A stretch of DNA of 64,000 nt from Pseudomonas reidholzensis (GCF_900536025.1 NZ_UNOZ01000017.1:186001-250000), one strand, 5' to 3'. Counted from the stretch's first letter, positions 43,920 through 54,224 are shown. Made by a program: numbers and translations. The notes: generated from the letters alone by a model not told the origin.

Positions 43920-44933
43920 ATGCTGCCCCGTTTCGCTGCCCTGCTTGCCGGTCTGAGTCTGTCTGGCCTGGCCCAGGCCGCCGCCACCCATTACCCGCTG
44001 ACCGTTGAGAACTGTGGCGCACCGCAGACCTTTGCCCACGCGCCCGAGCGCGCCGTGACCATTGGCCAGGCGGGCACCGAGATGCTTTATGCACTGGGCC
44101 TGGGCGACAAGCTGGTCGGCACCTCGCTGTGGTTCAACAACGTGTTGCCGGAGTTCAAGGCGCAGAACGACAAGGTCGAGCGCCTGGCCGACAATGACCC
44201 AAGCTTCGAGGCGGTGGTCGGCAAGCGCCCGCAACTGGTGGCGGTGCAGTTCGAGTGGATGGTCGGCGCCCAGGGCGTGGTCGGCACCCGCGAGCAGTTC
44301 AGCGAGCTGAAGATCCCCACTTATCTGCTGCCCTCCGACTGCGAAGGCAAGGACAACCTGGTCGGCGCCGACGGCACCCGCCTGCAGCCGTTCAAGATCG
44401 ACAGCATCTACAAGAGCGTCAGCCAGCTGGCCGAGATCTTCGACGTGCAGGACCGTGGCGCGGCACTCAATACCGAGCTGCAGGGCAGCCTGGAAAAAGC
44501 CAGGCAACAGTTGGCGAGCAAGGACCTGTCGAACACCTCGGCGCTGTTCTGGTTCTCCAGTGCCGACCTCGACATCGACCCGTATGTCGCCGGTCGCCAG
44601 GGCGTTGCCGACTTCATGCTGCAGACCCTGGGCGTGCGCAACGTCGTCACCTCCAATGAAGAATGGCCGACCGTGGGCTGGGAAACGCTGGCCAAGGCCA
44701 ACCCGACCTGGCTGATCATCGCCCGCATGGACCGCCGCCGCTTCCCGGCCGACGACTACCAGAAAAAGCTGGAATTCCTCCGCAGCGACCCAGTGACCCA
44801 GAACATGGACGCGGTCAAGCAAGGACGCATCATCGTCCTCGACGCCGACGCCATGCAGGCCGGCATTCGTTTGTTCCGCGGCCTCGAAACCCTGTCCAAC
44901 GCCTTCGCTACCGGTAAAGCCCCACAACCATGA
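43920..44933 (+). CDS. ABC transporter substrate-binding protein (BtuF/FepB-type)
   Basis: A 337-residue periplasmic protein with a signal peptide ending at A-Q-A-A (about 21). It belongs to the class III binding proteins (BtuF, FecB, FepB) with a rigid helix linking two lobes: R-A-V-T-I-G-Q-A-G-T-E-M-L-Y-A-L-G-L-G-D-K-L-V-G near residue 44 opens the first lobe. Under a cobalamin riboswitch it probably binds a corrinoid, in analogy to the riboswitch-led PA2914-PA2911 cluster of P. aeruginosa. Its stop overlaps the permease start by ATGA. Confidence 0.9.
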   Translation: MLPRFAALLAGLSLSGLAQAAATHYPLTVENCGAPQTFAHAPERAVTIGQAGTEMLYALGLGDKLVGTSLWFNNVLPEFKAQNDKVERLADNDPSFEAVVGKRPQLVAVQFEWMVGAQGVVGTREQFSELKIPTYLLPSDCEGKDNLVGADGTRLQPFKIDSIYKSVSQLAEIFDVQDRGAALNTELQGSLEKARQQLASKDLSNTSALFWFSSADLDIDPYVAGRQGVADFMLQTLGVRNVVTSNEEWPTVGWETLAKANPTWLIIARMDRRRFPADDYQKKLEFLRSDPVTQNMDAVKQGRIIVLDADAMQAGIRLFRGLETLSNAFATGKAPQP

Positions 44934-45942
44934 TCCGCCTGCTGCCCTACAGTGCCCTCGCCCTGCTCGCCTTGTTCGCGGCCATGCTGGCTGGCATCGC
45001 CATCGGCGAGACGCCGCTGTCGCCGACCGTGGTGTTCCAGGTGCTGGCCAACCACCTGTGGAATGCCGGCTACCCGGTCGACCCGATCGACGCCGGCATC
45101 GTCTGGAACTACCGCCTGACCCGGACCCTGGTGGCCGCGGCCTGCGGTGCGGGCCTGGCGACCTGTGGGGTGATCCTGCAGGCGTTGCTGCGCAACCCGC
45201 TGGCCGAGCCCTACTTGCTGGGGCTGTCGGCGGGGGCTTCGACCGGTGCCGTGGCGGTGGGCCTGCTGGGCTTGGGCGGCGTCGCGCTGTCGATGTCTGG
45301 CGGCGCTTTTATCGGCGCACTGGCGGCGTTTGGCCTGGTCCTGCTGCTGTCACGGGCCAGTGGGCCGAGCGGCGGCAACGCCCAGGTGATCCTGGCGGGC
45401 ATCGCCGGTTCGCAGCTGTTCAGCGCGCTGACGGCGTTTCTGATCACCAAGTCGGCCACTGCCGAACAGGCCCGCGGCATTCTGTTCTGGCTGCTCGGCA
45501 ACCTCAGCGGCGTGCGCTGGCCCTCGGTGTGGCTGGCCCTGCCGGTGGCGCTGGTAGGGCTGGCGGTGTGCCTGTGGCACCGGCGGGCGCTGGATGCCTT
45601 TACCTTTGGCGCCGACTCGGCGGCCTCGCTGGGCATCCCGGTGCGCCGCACGCAGTTGCTGCTGATCAGTTGCGCGGCGCTGGTCACCGCGGTGATGGTG
45701 TCGATCGTCGGCGCCATTGGTTTCGTCGGGCTGGTCATCCCCCATGCCTTGCGCCTGCTGCTCGGCCCCGGCCATAGCCGCCTGCTGCCGGCCAGTGCGC
45801 TGGGCGGGGCGTTGTTCCTGATCAGCGCCGACATTCTTTCGCGCACGTTGATCCCCGGGCAGGTGATCCCCGTCGGCGTGGTCACTGCGTTGATCGGTGC
45901 ACCGGTGTTTGCGCTGATCCTGATCAGCCGCAGGGGGCGCCC

Positions 45943-45946
<4 letters not shown>
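44930..45946 (+). CDS. FecCD-family ABC permease (BtuC-like)
   Basis: An inner-membrane permease of 338 residues with about ten helices, the FecCD/BtuC family. The family signature is present: L-T-R-T-L-V-A-A-A-C-G-A-G-L near residue 64, N-P-L-A-E-P-Y-L-L-G-L-S-A-G-A near residue 90, and the cytoplasmic coupling region G-F-V-G-L-V-I-P-H-A-L-R near residue 264. It would form a homodimeric channel with the ATPase gene product next in the operon. Starts and stops overlap by 4 bp on both sides. Confidence 0.93.
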
Positions 45947-46731
<785 letters not shown>

Positions 46732-46748
46732 ACCTGGAAGTTCTCGAT

Positions 46749-47189
46749 ATGTTGTTGCGTCCTCTTGCCCTGTTGCTGTCCAGTGCGCTGCTCGCCCCGC
46801 TGGCGCTGGCCGAAGTCCACGAAGTGAAAATGCTCAACCGCGGCGCTGATGGCGCCATGGTCTACGAGCCCGATCACCTGCGCATCGCCGCAGGTGACAG
46901 CGTGCGCTTCCTGCCAACCCAGAGCGGGCACAACGCCGCCAGCGTCGCGGCGCTGCTGCCGAGCGGTGCCGAGGCCTTCAAGAGCAAGCTCAACCAGCCG
47001 TTCGAGCAGACCTTCAGCGTGCCTGGGCTGTATGGCATCCAGTGCATTCCGCACCTGGCGATGGGCATGGTCATGTTGATCCAGGTCGGTGAGCCGGCCG
47101 CTGGCCAGGCGGCAGTGCCCGCGGACCTGCCCGCCCGTGCCAAGGCGCGCTTCGATGCGCAACTGGAGAAACTGGAGGCGGGTCAATGA
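46749..47189 (+). CDS. Pseudoazurin-type cupredoxin
   Basis: A 146-residue periplasmic blue copper protein with signal peptide to A21. The four type-1 copper ligands are in place: H61 in S-G-H-N-A, then C99, H102 and M107 in Q-C-I-P-H-L-A-M-G-M. Pseudoazurins carry electrons in the periplasm, usually to denitrification enzymes; no such gene is present here. It is the fourth gene of a cobalamin-riboswitch operon, 17 bp after the ATPase and overlapping the porin gene by ATGA. A cupredoxin in such an operon is unusual and its role is open. Confidence 0.9.
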   Translation: MLLRPLALLLSSALLAPLALAEVHEVKMLNRGADGAMVYEPDHLRIAAGDSVRFLPTQSGHNAASVAALLPSGAEAFKSKLNQPFEQTFSVPGLYGIQCIPHLAMGMVMLIQVGEPAAGQAAVPADLPARAKARFDAQLEKLEAGQ

Positions 47190-48532
47190 GCCGCGTGCAA
47201 CGCTTCGCCCTGCTGCTGCCATTGATCGTAGCGGCGCCGCTGGCACTGGCTGAATCGGCCCAGTCCAAGTCCAACGGTTTTGTCGAAGACAGTAGCTGGA
47301 GCCTGCTCAACCGCACGGTCTTCGACCAGCGCGACTATCGCCACGGTGGCCGCAACAGCAGCGGTCGCAACGCCTACAAGCCGCGCAGCGAACGTAACGG
47401 CAAGGCCGAGGAATGGGCCTACGGCTTGATGGGCACGTTGCAGTCCGGCTTCACCCAAGGCCTGATCGGCGTCGGCGTCGATGCCCATGCCTACCTCGGC
47501 GTGCAACTCGACAGCGGCGGCGGCCGGGTCGGCAAGGCCCGCCTGCTGGGCGTGGACAACGAGGGCCACCCGAAGAACGAATACAGCCGTGGCGGTGCCG
47601 CGCTCAAGCTGCGCCTGTCCAACACGGTGCTGTCGTACGGTGAGCAACGGGTCAAGACCCCGGTGTTCAGTTCCTCCGACAGCCGCCTGTTGCCTGAGAC
47701 CGCGACCGGTTTGTTCCTCACCAGCAGCGAGGTCGACACGCTCAAGCTGGTGGCCGGGCACTTCAACGAAAGCACCGACCGCAACGCCTCGAGCCACGAC
47801 CAAGGGTTCGTGGTGAACTACTCCAACGGCCGCCAGGGCAACAGCTTTGATCTGGCCGGCGCGGTGTGGAACCCGAGCAGCGCGCTCAGCGCCAGCCTGT
47901 ACACCTCGCGCTACGAGGACAGCTGGAACCAGCACTACCTCGGCAGCACCTTGAGCCACGCCCTGGATGACCGGCGCAGCGTCAGCCTCGACCTCAACCT
48001 GTACCGCACCACCGACACCGGCAAGGCGCTCTCCGGGCGCATCGACAACACCACCTGGAGCCTGGTTTCCCGTTACAACCAGGGGCCGCACGGTTTCAGC
48101 CTGGGCTGGCAGCAGGTGGACGGCAACACCCCGTTCGACTACGTCACCCGCGGCGCGATCTTCATTGCCAACGCTGTGCAGATGTCCGACTTCAACGCGC
48201 CCAACGAGAAGTCGTGGCAGGCGCGCTATGACCTGAACATGGGCGCTTACGGCGTGCCCGGGTTGAACCTGAGCGCGCTGTATGTGCGCGGTTTCGACAT
48301 CGACGGTAGCCATGTCGACCCGAACGGCGGGTATGCGTACCTGGGTTATGGCAAAGGCGGCAAGCATTGGGAGCGCGACCTCGAAGCACGCTATGTGGTG
48401 CAGGACGGCAAGGCCAAGGGCACGACTTTTTCGCTGCGCCACAACGTGCATCGCGGCAATACCGCGCAGGCGGAGCTGGACGGTGACCAGATCCGCCTGG
48501 CGGTCGAGTATCCGCTGACGGGTGGGTTCTGA
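47186..48532 (+). CDS. OprD-family outer-membrane porin
   Basis: A 448-residue porin of the OprD/Occ family, 18-stranded barrels of pseudomonads that admit small carboxylates, basic amino acids and some drugs. After a signal peptide (to about 22) come F-V-E-D-S-S-W-S-L-L-N-R-T near residue 32 and D-Y-R-H-G-G-R-N, G-L-M-G-T-L-Q-S-G-F-T-Q-G near 80 and the arginine-bearing L-G-V-D-N-E-G-H; all are OprD-like. It ends in G-G-F. The last gene of the cobalamin-riboswitch operon, it may help a corrinoid precursor or a linked nutrient cross the outer membrane; this is speculative. Confidence 0.92.
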   Translation: MSRVQRFALLLPLIVAAPLALAESAQSKSNGFVEDSSWSLLNRTVFDQRDYRHGGRNSSGRNAYKPRSERNGKAEEWAYGLMGTLQSGFTQGLIGVGVDAHAYLGVQLDSGGGRVGKARLLGVDNEGHPKNEYSRGGAALKLRLSNTVLSYGEQRVKTPVFSSSDSRLLPETATGLFLTSSEVDTLKLVAGHFNESTDRNASSHDQGFVVNYSNGRQGNSFDLAGAVWNPSSALSASLYTSRYEDSWNQHYLGSTLSHALDDRRSVSLDLNLYRTTDTGKALSGRIDNTTWSLVSRYNQGPHGFSLGWQQVDGNTPFDYVTRGAIFIANAVQMSDFNAPNEKSWQARYDLNMGAYGVPGLNLSALYVRGFDIDGSHVDPNGGYAYLGYGKGGKHWERDLEARYVVQDGKAKGTTFSLRHNVHRGNTAQAELDGDQIRLAVEYPLTGGF

Positions 48533-48549
48533 GCTGACGCAGGCTTCGC

Positions 48550-48852
48550 TTAGGTCAGGCCCCAGGGTGCGCGTTCATGGGCACTCATACCGCTGACCAC
48601 CTGCGAGAAGGTGTCGTTGAATTCAGAGCTGACATTGCCGAACGCCTTGAAGTTGGTCAGCAGGTAGCGCTTCACGGTGTTCGGCCAGTTGCCTGCCTGG
48701 TGAGCGGCAATGATGATGCCCTTGGCATCCTGGTAGTTGGTTGCGGGCCTGATTTGCGTGAGCCGTTGCTCGAAGTGGCCGAAGGTCCATTCGTCCTCGC
48801 GGGTTTCGAATTCGTTCAGCAGGGTGATTTTGTAGAGAGCCAGGTCGGGCAT
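48550..48852 (-). CDS. Conserved hypothetical protein
   Basis: A 100-residue cytosolic protein starting M-P-D-L-A-L-Y-K-I-T-L-L-N-E-F-E-T. I do not recognise a family. It shows a strand-turn start followed by helices (F-G-H-F-E-Q-R-L-T-Q-I-R and N-T-V-K-R-Y-L-L-T-N-F-K). ATG 48852 is chosen since the protein-like pattern begins there and GAGGA lies about 12 nt upstream; a start 23 codons earlier is in frame but looks non-coding. It lies tail-to-tail with the porin gene. Confidence 0.68.
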   Translation of the reverse strand: MPDLALYKITLLNEFETREDEWTFGHFEQRLTQIRPATNYQDAKGIIIAAHQAGNWPNTVKRYLLTNFKAFGNVSSEFNDTFSQVVSGMSAHERAPWGLT

Positions 48853-49007
48853 GGTGGGTGCTTCCTCGATGGGTGACGTTGAGGAAACTACCCAAATGGC
48901 GGGGATGGGGAAATGAACCATGTGTACTCATGGCGGGGCTGGATGTAGGACGATTCCCAAGGTGCTGGTGTGGATTAGCGCTGCCCGCGCGCGGTGCTAG
49001 CCACAGG

Positions 49008-49294
49008 CTTCTCTAGCGCCCTTGAGATCGAGCGCCGCCCGCGCGGCGCTTCGCGAGTAAACTCGCTCCCACATTTGTTGCATCGTGCCATGGCCTGACA
49101 GACCCCAGGCTTAGCCCTTGTTGGTACGGCGAAGATCTTGAGCCGACCCAAATGACCTCCCCGCAACCTTTTGCCTTGCACCAAGGCTGGCAACCCCTCT
49201 CTCACAGGCCATGGTGCGTTGCAACAAATGTGGGAGCGAGTTTACTCGCGAAGCGCCGCGCGAACGGCGCTCGATAGTGAGGGCGCTAGAGAAG
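49008..49294 (+). mobile_element. MITE-like inverted-repeat element, copy B
   Basis: A 287-bp element: arms 49008-49098 and 49205-49294 (91 and 90 nt) are inverted copies of one another with few mismatches, both ends reading CTTCTCTAGCGCC inward; the centre is 106 bp. Copy A at 39541-39840 has the same arms and a centre related as reverse complement. No target-site duplication is evident and no protein is encoded, so it would need help in trans to move. Confidence 0.85.
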
Positions 49295-49323
49295 CTGTGA
49301 CATACACCCGCGATCACGATCGC

Positions 49324-49827
49324 TCAAGCGTCATGTAGCCACCGTTGCATATGCGTCGTCCGCCAAACCGGATCAGGCTCTACATCGGTGACCACAAACC
49401 CCTGCCGCTCCCAGAAGCAGATCGCCCCCGGCAAGAACGGATGCGTATGCAAGTAGAGGCACTCGACCCCAGCCTTCAGCGCCTCATCGCGCAGCGCCTC
49501 GAACAACGCCGCCGCCAAGCCGCAGCGCCGATACTCGGGCAGCACGAACAACCGCACCACCTCCACCACGCACACTCCGCGATAATCCAGCTGGGCAAAC
49601 CGGTGGTCATACGGCACATAACCAATCGCAGCGACCAAGCGACCATTATCGCGGGCAATCAGAAAACAACCCTCGCCCTGCACATAGGTCTCGCCGAAAT
49701 ACGCCAGGTCGTTCGGCAAGGGCGCCCCGGCCAGCATCGGGAACAGCTCCCGGCGGGAAGCGTTGACGAATGCGACAACTTCGTCGATCGCCTCGGCAGG
49801 TACAGGTGTGAAAGTCCAGTCGGTCAT
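49324..49827 (-). CDS. GNAT-family N-acetyltransferase
   Basis: A 167-residue acetyl-CoA-dependent acetyltransferase of unknown substrate. The core motif A is V-V-R-L-F-V-L-P-E-Y-R-R-C-G-L-A-A-A-L near residue 87-105, with the Q/R-x-x-G-x-A pattern modified to R-R-C-G-L-A. The motif B part contains C-F-W-E-R-Q-G-F-V near residue 142. ATG 49827 begins the domain; the long upstream extension of the frame is not similar to GNAT proteins. Confidence 0.87.
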   Translation of the reverse strand: MTDWTFTPVPAEAIDEVVAFVNASRRELFPMLAGAPLPNDLAYFGETYVQGEGCFLIARDNGRLVAAIGYVPYDHRFAQLDYRGVCVVEVVRLFVLPEYRRCGLAAALFEALRDEALKAGVECLYLHTHPFLPGAICFWERQGFVVTDVEPDPVWRTTHMQRWLHDA

Positions 49828-49963
49828 TGGGGCTAGCGGCCATCTACGAAAACACAGCAGGTTTCTACCCCATGGGCCCACTCCAGCGCAAACCGAGGCA
49901 TCCGCTAAACCCCGAAAAACCGGTAAGCTTGCCGCACCACCGCGCCCAAGGCCTCCCCTGTCG

Positions 49964-50431
49964 ATGATCCGCTTGCCGAAACTGCTGCTGCCCCTGCTCC
50001 TGCTCGGCGCCCTCGCCGCCTGCGACCAGAAGCCCACCCGCGAACAACAGATCCTGGCCAACCTGCCGTTGCAGGCCGCCTACGAGCACAACATCGGCCG
50101 CATGGCGGCGCTGTTGGCCATGAGCCATCCGCAAGTGCCCGAAGACACCATCAGGCAAGTGCTGCGCAAGCACCTGACCGTCGACGACCAGCGCAACGAC
50201 CTGTTCAAGCTGTACAGCGAAAAGAACTTCAGCGACAGCGAGTTCGCCACCATCGTCCAGGCCACCCAGGACCCGGCCAAGGCCAAGGCCCTGGGTGATA
50301 CCGCAGAGGGCAAGGCGCTGAGCGAAAAACTCACCGGGCTGATGCGCGAAAGTGCCCGCGACCCCAAGGTCCAGGCGCTGGCCGAAGCGCGCATGCAGCA
50401 GGTCGAAGATGAACTGAACGCGCTGCCGTGA
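49964..50431 (+). CDS. Small lipoprotein, function unknown
   Basis: A 155-residue protein with a lipoprotein signal: basic M-I-R-L-P-K, a leucine-rich stretch and the lipobox L-G-A-L-A-A-C near residue 20, with D after the cysteine, which in enterobacteria would favour inner-membrane retention (rule less strict in pseudomonads). The mature part is helical and charged (L-A-E-A-R-M-Q-Q-V-E-D-E-L at the end). I do not recognise the family. Confidence 0.82.
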   Translation: MIRLPKLLLPLLLLGALAACDQKPTREQQILANLPLQAAYEHNIGRMAALLAMSHPQVPEDTIRQVLRKHLTVDDQRNDLFKLYSEKNFSDSEFATIVQATQDPAKAKALGDTAEGKALSEKLTGLMRESARDPKVQALAEARMQQVEDELNALP

Positions 50432-50533
50432 CCTGGGTGCGTCGCCAAATGACGCTGCCCGCGCCCTGGCGCAGTATTCTCGTAGCTGTGATCTCGTATA
50501 ACGCGTAAGGTTATTACTCCGCGCTACAGGCCA

Positions 50534-52150
50534 GTGAGGTCAGGATTGCCACACGCCAAGAAAGGACTTCGCCTGGATCTGCGCACGCTGATCCTCGTGC
50601 TCTCGGCATTTACCGCCGTGCTCATGCTATTGACCAGCTACTTCGCCAGCTACCGGGTGCAGCGTCAGCTGCTGATCGACCACTCGCTGGAAGCCAACCG
50701 GGTATACGCCGCCAAACTGGCGTCGATCACCGACCTGTTCATCGGCAACGCCCTCAAGCAACTGAGCTTCAGCGCTCAGGTGCAAGCCCGGCAGTTGGCC
50801 GACAGTGACGCGCTGCTGGCGGAGAGCGAGCGCGTGCTGCATCAGAGCAATGCCTTCAACTCGACCTTCGTGGTCGACGCCCGGGGCATCCTGCAGGCCG
50901 TATCACCGGCACCGTTGCGCCATCTGCTGGGCAGCCAGGTGGACACCCCAGGCGTCCAGGAAGCCCTGCGCGAGCGCCGGGCGCTGGTGTCGACACCCTA
51001 CCTGTCTTCGGCCAACAACCTGGTGGTGATGCTGTCGCAGCCAATCTTCGCCAGTGACGGCAGCTACCTGGGCTTTGCCGGCGGCAGCCTGTACCTGCGT
51101 GAAGACAACGTCCTCAACAGCCTGCTCGGTGAGCACTATTACAAGGACGGCTCCTACCTGTACGTGGTCGATCGCAATCGGCGCCTGCTCTATCACCCCG
51201 ATGGGCAGCGGGTCGGCACGCAGGTCAGTGGCAATGCCCTGATCGACCAGCTGGCGGGCCTGGGCAGTGGCACCCGGCAGTTGACCAACAGTGTTGGCGT
51301 GGAGATGCTCGCCGGCTTCGCCACGGTGCCCACTACCGGCTGGGGCGTGGTCGCGCAGCAGCCGTTGGCGCAAACCGTGGCGCCGCTGCGCCAGCTGATC
51401 CTCAACGTGATCGCCATCTCGGCGCCGCTGGTGCTGCTGGGCAGCCTGCTGCTGTGGTGGCTGGCGCTGATCATCGCCCGCCCCTTGTGGCAACTGGCGG
51501 CCGGCGCGCGGGCACTTGACCGCCCCGGCACCGCCGAGCACCTGCATGGCGTGCGCGCCTGGTACTTCGAAGCGGCCGAGCTCAAGCGTGCCTTGCTGTT
51601 CGGCCTGAACCTGCTGCAAGAGCGTATCGGCCGGCTCAACCGCGACGCCCAGACCGACCCGCTGACCGGCCTGGGCAACCGCCGTCGCCTGGAATTCAGC
51701 CTGGCGCTGCTGGAGGCCGAGGGGCGGGATTTCTCGGCCATCGCACTGGACATCGATCACTTCAAGCGGATCAACGACAGCCACGGCCATGATGTCGGTG
51801 ACCAGGTCCTGCGCCAGCTCGCCGAGCTGATGCGCCGCTGCTGCCGGGAAGGCGATGTGCTGTGCCGCACGGGCGGTGAGGAGTTCGTCATGCTGCTGCC
51901 GGGCGCGCCGCTGGAAGTCGCCACGGCGGTGGCCCAGCGCCTGCGCCTGGCCGTGCAAGACACCGCGATACCGCCCGTCGGCGCGGTGACCCTGTCGCTG
52001 GGGGTAGCCCGTTGGCCGGCCCAAGGCCATGCGCCGCCGGCGGACACGCTCGCCGAGGCCGACCAGGCGATGTACGCAGCCAAGCGCGGGGGGCGCAATC
52101 AAGTACAGGTCAGCGGGCCGATCATCGCGCCTGCCCTGCACACCCACTGA
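50534..52150 (+). CDS. Diguanylate cyclase with periplasmic dCACHE sensor
   Basis: A 538-residue inner-membrane signalling enzyme: helix at about 17-37, a periplasmic dCACHE_1-like sensor (about 45-285, with L-S-Q-P-I-F-A-S-D-G-S-Y-L-G-F-A-G-G), second helix at about 292-315, a HAMP-like linker and a GGDEF domain (about 365-525). The active-site motif is G447-G-E-E-F and the product-inhibition site R438-E-G-D441 lies exactly five residues before it, so the protein should make cyclic di-GMP and be feedback-inhibited. Small-ligand sensing is inferred from the domain. It has a GTG start with weak ribosome-binding sequence. Confidence 0.9.
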   Translation: MRSGLPHAKKGLRLDLRTLILVLSAFTAVLMLLTSYFASYRVQRQLLIDHSLEANRVYAAKLASITDLFIGNALKQLSFSAQVQARQLADSDALLAESERVLHQSNAFNSTFVVDARGILQAVSPAPLRHLLGSQVDTPGVQEALRERRALVSTPYLSSANNLVVMLSQPIFASDGSYLGFAGGSLYLREDNVLNSLLGEHYYKDGSYLYVVDRNRRLLYHPDGQRVGTQVSGNALIDQLAGLGSGTRQLTNSVGVEMLAGFATVPTTGWGVVAQQPLAQTVAPLRQLILNVIAISAPLVLLGSLLLWWLALIIARPLWQLAAGARALDRPGTAEHLHGVRAWYFEAAELKRALLFGLNLLQERIGRLNRDAQTDPLTGLGNRRRLEFSLALLEAEGRDFSAIALDIDHFKRINDSHGHDVGDQVLRQLAELMRRCCREGDVLCRTGGEEFVMLLPGAPLEVATAVAQRLRLAVQDTAIPPVGAVTLSLGVARWPAQGHAPPADTLAEADQAMYAAKRGGRNQVQVSGPIIAPALHTH

Positions 52151-52204
52151 GCGATATGCGCTCGCCGTTGTCCAACCATCAGCCTGTCGCCACCGGAGAT
52201 TTCC

Positions 52205-53218
52205 ATGCCCCGCCTGGGCTTTGCCTGCATGTACCGCCACCCCGACCGCAGCCTCTCGAGCAAGGCCCTCGAAGCCATCGAGCGGCCTTTCAACCCGCGC
52301 ACCACGACGTTGCGCTGGCTGTCTACGGCCAGCCCCGAAGCGGCGCGGGCCAAGCTGCTGGAGCTGGTGGAGCACAACCTCGACGCGCAACTGCGCCTGC
52401 TCGCCTACGTCGCCCAATTGCCACCGGCCTTGCGCATGCTGCGCCTGAGCAGCGACCTGCTGCCGCTGTACAGCCACGTCGAAATCGCCCCGTTCTATCA
52501 CGACCCGGCGATCCAGGCGCACCTGCAGCAGCGCTTCGCCGCGATTGGCGAGTATGCGCGGGCTGCCGACATCCGCCTGTCGTTCCACCCCGGCCAGTAC
52601 TGCGTGCTCGGCTCGGACCGGCCCGAGGTGGTGGAGAACAGCCTGGCGGAGTTCGAGTACCACGCCGACATGATCCGCATGATGGGCTACGGCCAGCGCT
52701 TCCAGGACTTCAAGTGCAACGTGCACATCGCCGGGCGCCTGGGCGCCGAAGGCATGCGCGCGGTGTGGCCACGGTTGTCGGAGGTGGCGCGCAATGTCAT
52801 CACCCTGGAAAACGACGAGAAGACCTACGGCGTCGATGACTGCCTGTCATTGGCGGACCTGGCGCCGGTGGTGCTGGACATCCACCACTGCTGGATCCAC
52901 GAGAACGACTACATCGCCCATGACGATCCGCGCCTGGCGAGGATCATCGACAGCTGGCGCGGGGTGCGGCCGGTGATGCACTACTCGCAGCCGCCCGAAC
53001 GGCTGCAGGAGCTGGGCTTCAAGGCTGAAAACAAGCTGGAGATTCCGGCGCTGCTGGAGCAGGTCAACAAGCGCGATCTGTACCTGCACAGCGGCTGCAT
53101 GTGGAACGACTGGACCAACCGCTATGCGCTGGGGTTCATGGACCGCTTCGACATCATGTTCGAGGCCAAGGACAAGAACCTGGCGACGCAGGCGTTCTAT
53201 CAGCGTTACGTAGCCTGA
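52205..53218 (+). CDS. uvsE: UV DNA damage endonuclease (UvsE/UVDE)
   Basis: A 337-residue repair enzyme that nicks DNA 5' of cyclobutane dimers and 6-4 photoproducts, starting an alternative excision pathway. It is a TIM barrel with up to three metals. Metal ligands and substrate-probing residues are present: S-F-H-P-G-Q-Y near residue 121-127, N-V-H near 177, L-E-N-D near residue 201, D-I-H-H near residue 220 and H-Y-S-Q near residue 259. The N-terminal R-L-G-F-A-C-M-Y is typical. It stands before the ParA gene but is separated from it by a promoter-like region. Confidence 0.93.
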   Translation: MPRLGFACMYRHPDRSLSSKALEAIERPFNPRTTTLRWLSTASPEAARAKLLELVEHNLDAQLRLLAYVAQLPPALRMLRLSSDLLPLYSHVEIAPFYHDPAIQAHLQQRFAAIGEYARAADIRLSFHPGQYCVLGSDRPEVVENSLAEFEYHADMIRMMGYGQRFQDFKCNVHIAGRLGAEGMRAVWPRLSEVARNVITLENDEKTYGVDDCLSLADLAPVVLDIHHCWIHENDYIAHDDPRLARIIDSWRGVRPVMHYSQPPERLQELGFKAENKLEIPALLEQVNKRDLYLHSGCMWNDWTNRYALGFMDRFDIMFEAKDKNLATQAFYQRYVA

Positions 53219-53265
53219 CCCCTGTGCCCACCCAAAACGCTCTAGCGCGGGAGATGTAACAAGTC

Positions 53266-53299
53266 TTGTCTTAATACTGTCATGTTTTCTTCATAGGAT
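53266..53299 (+). promoter_or_regulatory. Candidate Pho box before the ParA gene
   Basis: TTGTCTT (53266), CTGTCAT (53277) and TCTTCAT (53288) are spaced at exactly 11 bp, as PhoB sites are; the middle one is a perfect match, the outer ones match at 5 and 4 of 7. TAGGAT (53294-53299) begins 10 bp after the second repeat, the same arrangement as at the 11418 Pho box. Confidence 0.5.
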
Positions 53300-53351
53300 T
53301 GTCCCTGTTCTGCCATTTTCATCGAGCGCCCCCACAGGGCCCACTTCAGGG

Positions 53352-54137
53352 ATGAACCGCACCATGCGTCGTGTCGTATTCAATCAGAAAGGTGGCGTCG
53401 GCAAGTCGAGCATCGCCTGTAATCTGGCCGCCGCCAGCGCCGCCGAAGGCTACCGGACCTTGCTGGTCGACCTCGACCCGCAGGCCAATGCCACCTACTA
53501 CCTCACGGGCCTGACCCACGACGACATTCCGCCCGGCATCGCCGACTTCTTCCGTCAGACCCTGTCGGCTACGCCCGAAGGGCGCAAGAACCGCGTGGCG
53601 ATCACCGAGACCCGCTACGCCAACCTGCACCTGGTCACCGCCAGCCCGGACCTCGCCGACCTGCAGACCAAGCTGGAAAGCAAATTCAAGATCAACAAGC
53701 TGCGCAAGCTGCTGGTGGCGTTGTCCGAGGATTACGAGCGGATCTACATCGACACGCCGCCCGCCTTGAACTTCTACACCTTCAGCGCACTGCTCGCCGC
53801 CGAACGTCTGCTGATCCCGTTCGACTGCGACAGCTTCTCGCGCCAGGCGCTGCTCAGCGTCATGGCCGAAGTGGAGGAGCTGCGCCTGGATCACAACGCC
53901 GCGCTGCAAGTCGAAGGTGTGGTGGTCAACCAGTTCGCCGGGCGCACCGCGTTGCACCAGACCCTGGTCGATCAGTTGCGCGCCGAAGGGCTGCCGGTGC
54001 TGCCGGTGTACCTGAGCAACTCGATCAAGATGCGCGAGTCGCATCAGGTGTCGGTGCCGCTGGTGCACATGGCGCCGGGGCACAAGCTCTCGCGCGAGTT
54101 CGTCGACCTGCTGGATGTGCTGGAGCGGGCCGCCTGA
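53352..54137 (+). CDS. Orphan ParA-family ATPase
   Basis: A 261-residue P-loop ATPase of the ParA/MinD class with deviant Walker A K13-G-G-V-G-K-S19 in V-V-F-N-Q-K-G-G-V-G-K, the L-L-V-D-L-D-P-Q-A-N Walker A' near residue 37, and I-Y-I-D-T-P-P near residue 132. Such proteins dimerise on ATP and move cargo over the nucleoid or membrane. There is no parB partner, so it is not a plasmid-type partition pair; a role in placing a cell-envelope or chemotaxis assembly is possible but not shown. A candidate Pho box precedes it. The ATG at 53364 is an alternative start. Confidence 0.88.
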   Translation: MNRTMRRVVFNQKGGVGKSSIACNLAAASAAEGYRTLLVDLDPQANATYYLTGLTHDDIPPGIADFFRQTLSATPEGRKNRVAITETRYANLHLVTASPDLADLQTKLESKFKINKLRKLLVALSEDYERIYIDTPPALNFYTFSALLAAERLLIPFDCDSFSRQALLSVMAEVEELRLDHNAALQVEGVVVNQFAGRTALHQTLVDQLRAEGLPVLPVYLSNSIKMRESHQVSVPLVHMAPGHKLSREFVDLLDVLERAA

Positions 54138-54224
54138 GTCGCCGCCCGCAGCGCGAACGCTGCGACAATCCACCACACCCTGCGGGGCACCCGGCGCCGC
54201 TATCCAGATGATAGATTCCCCGGC

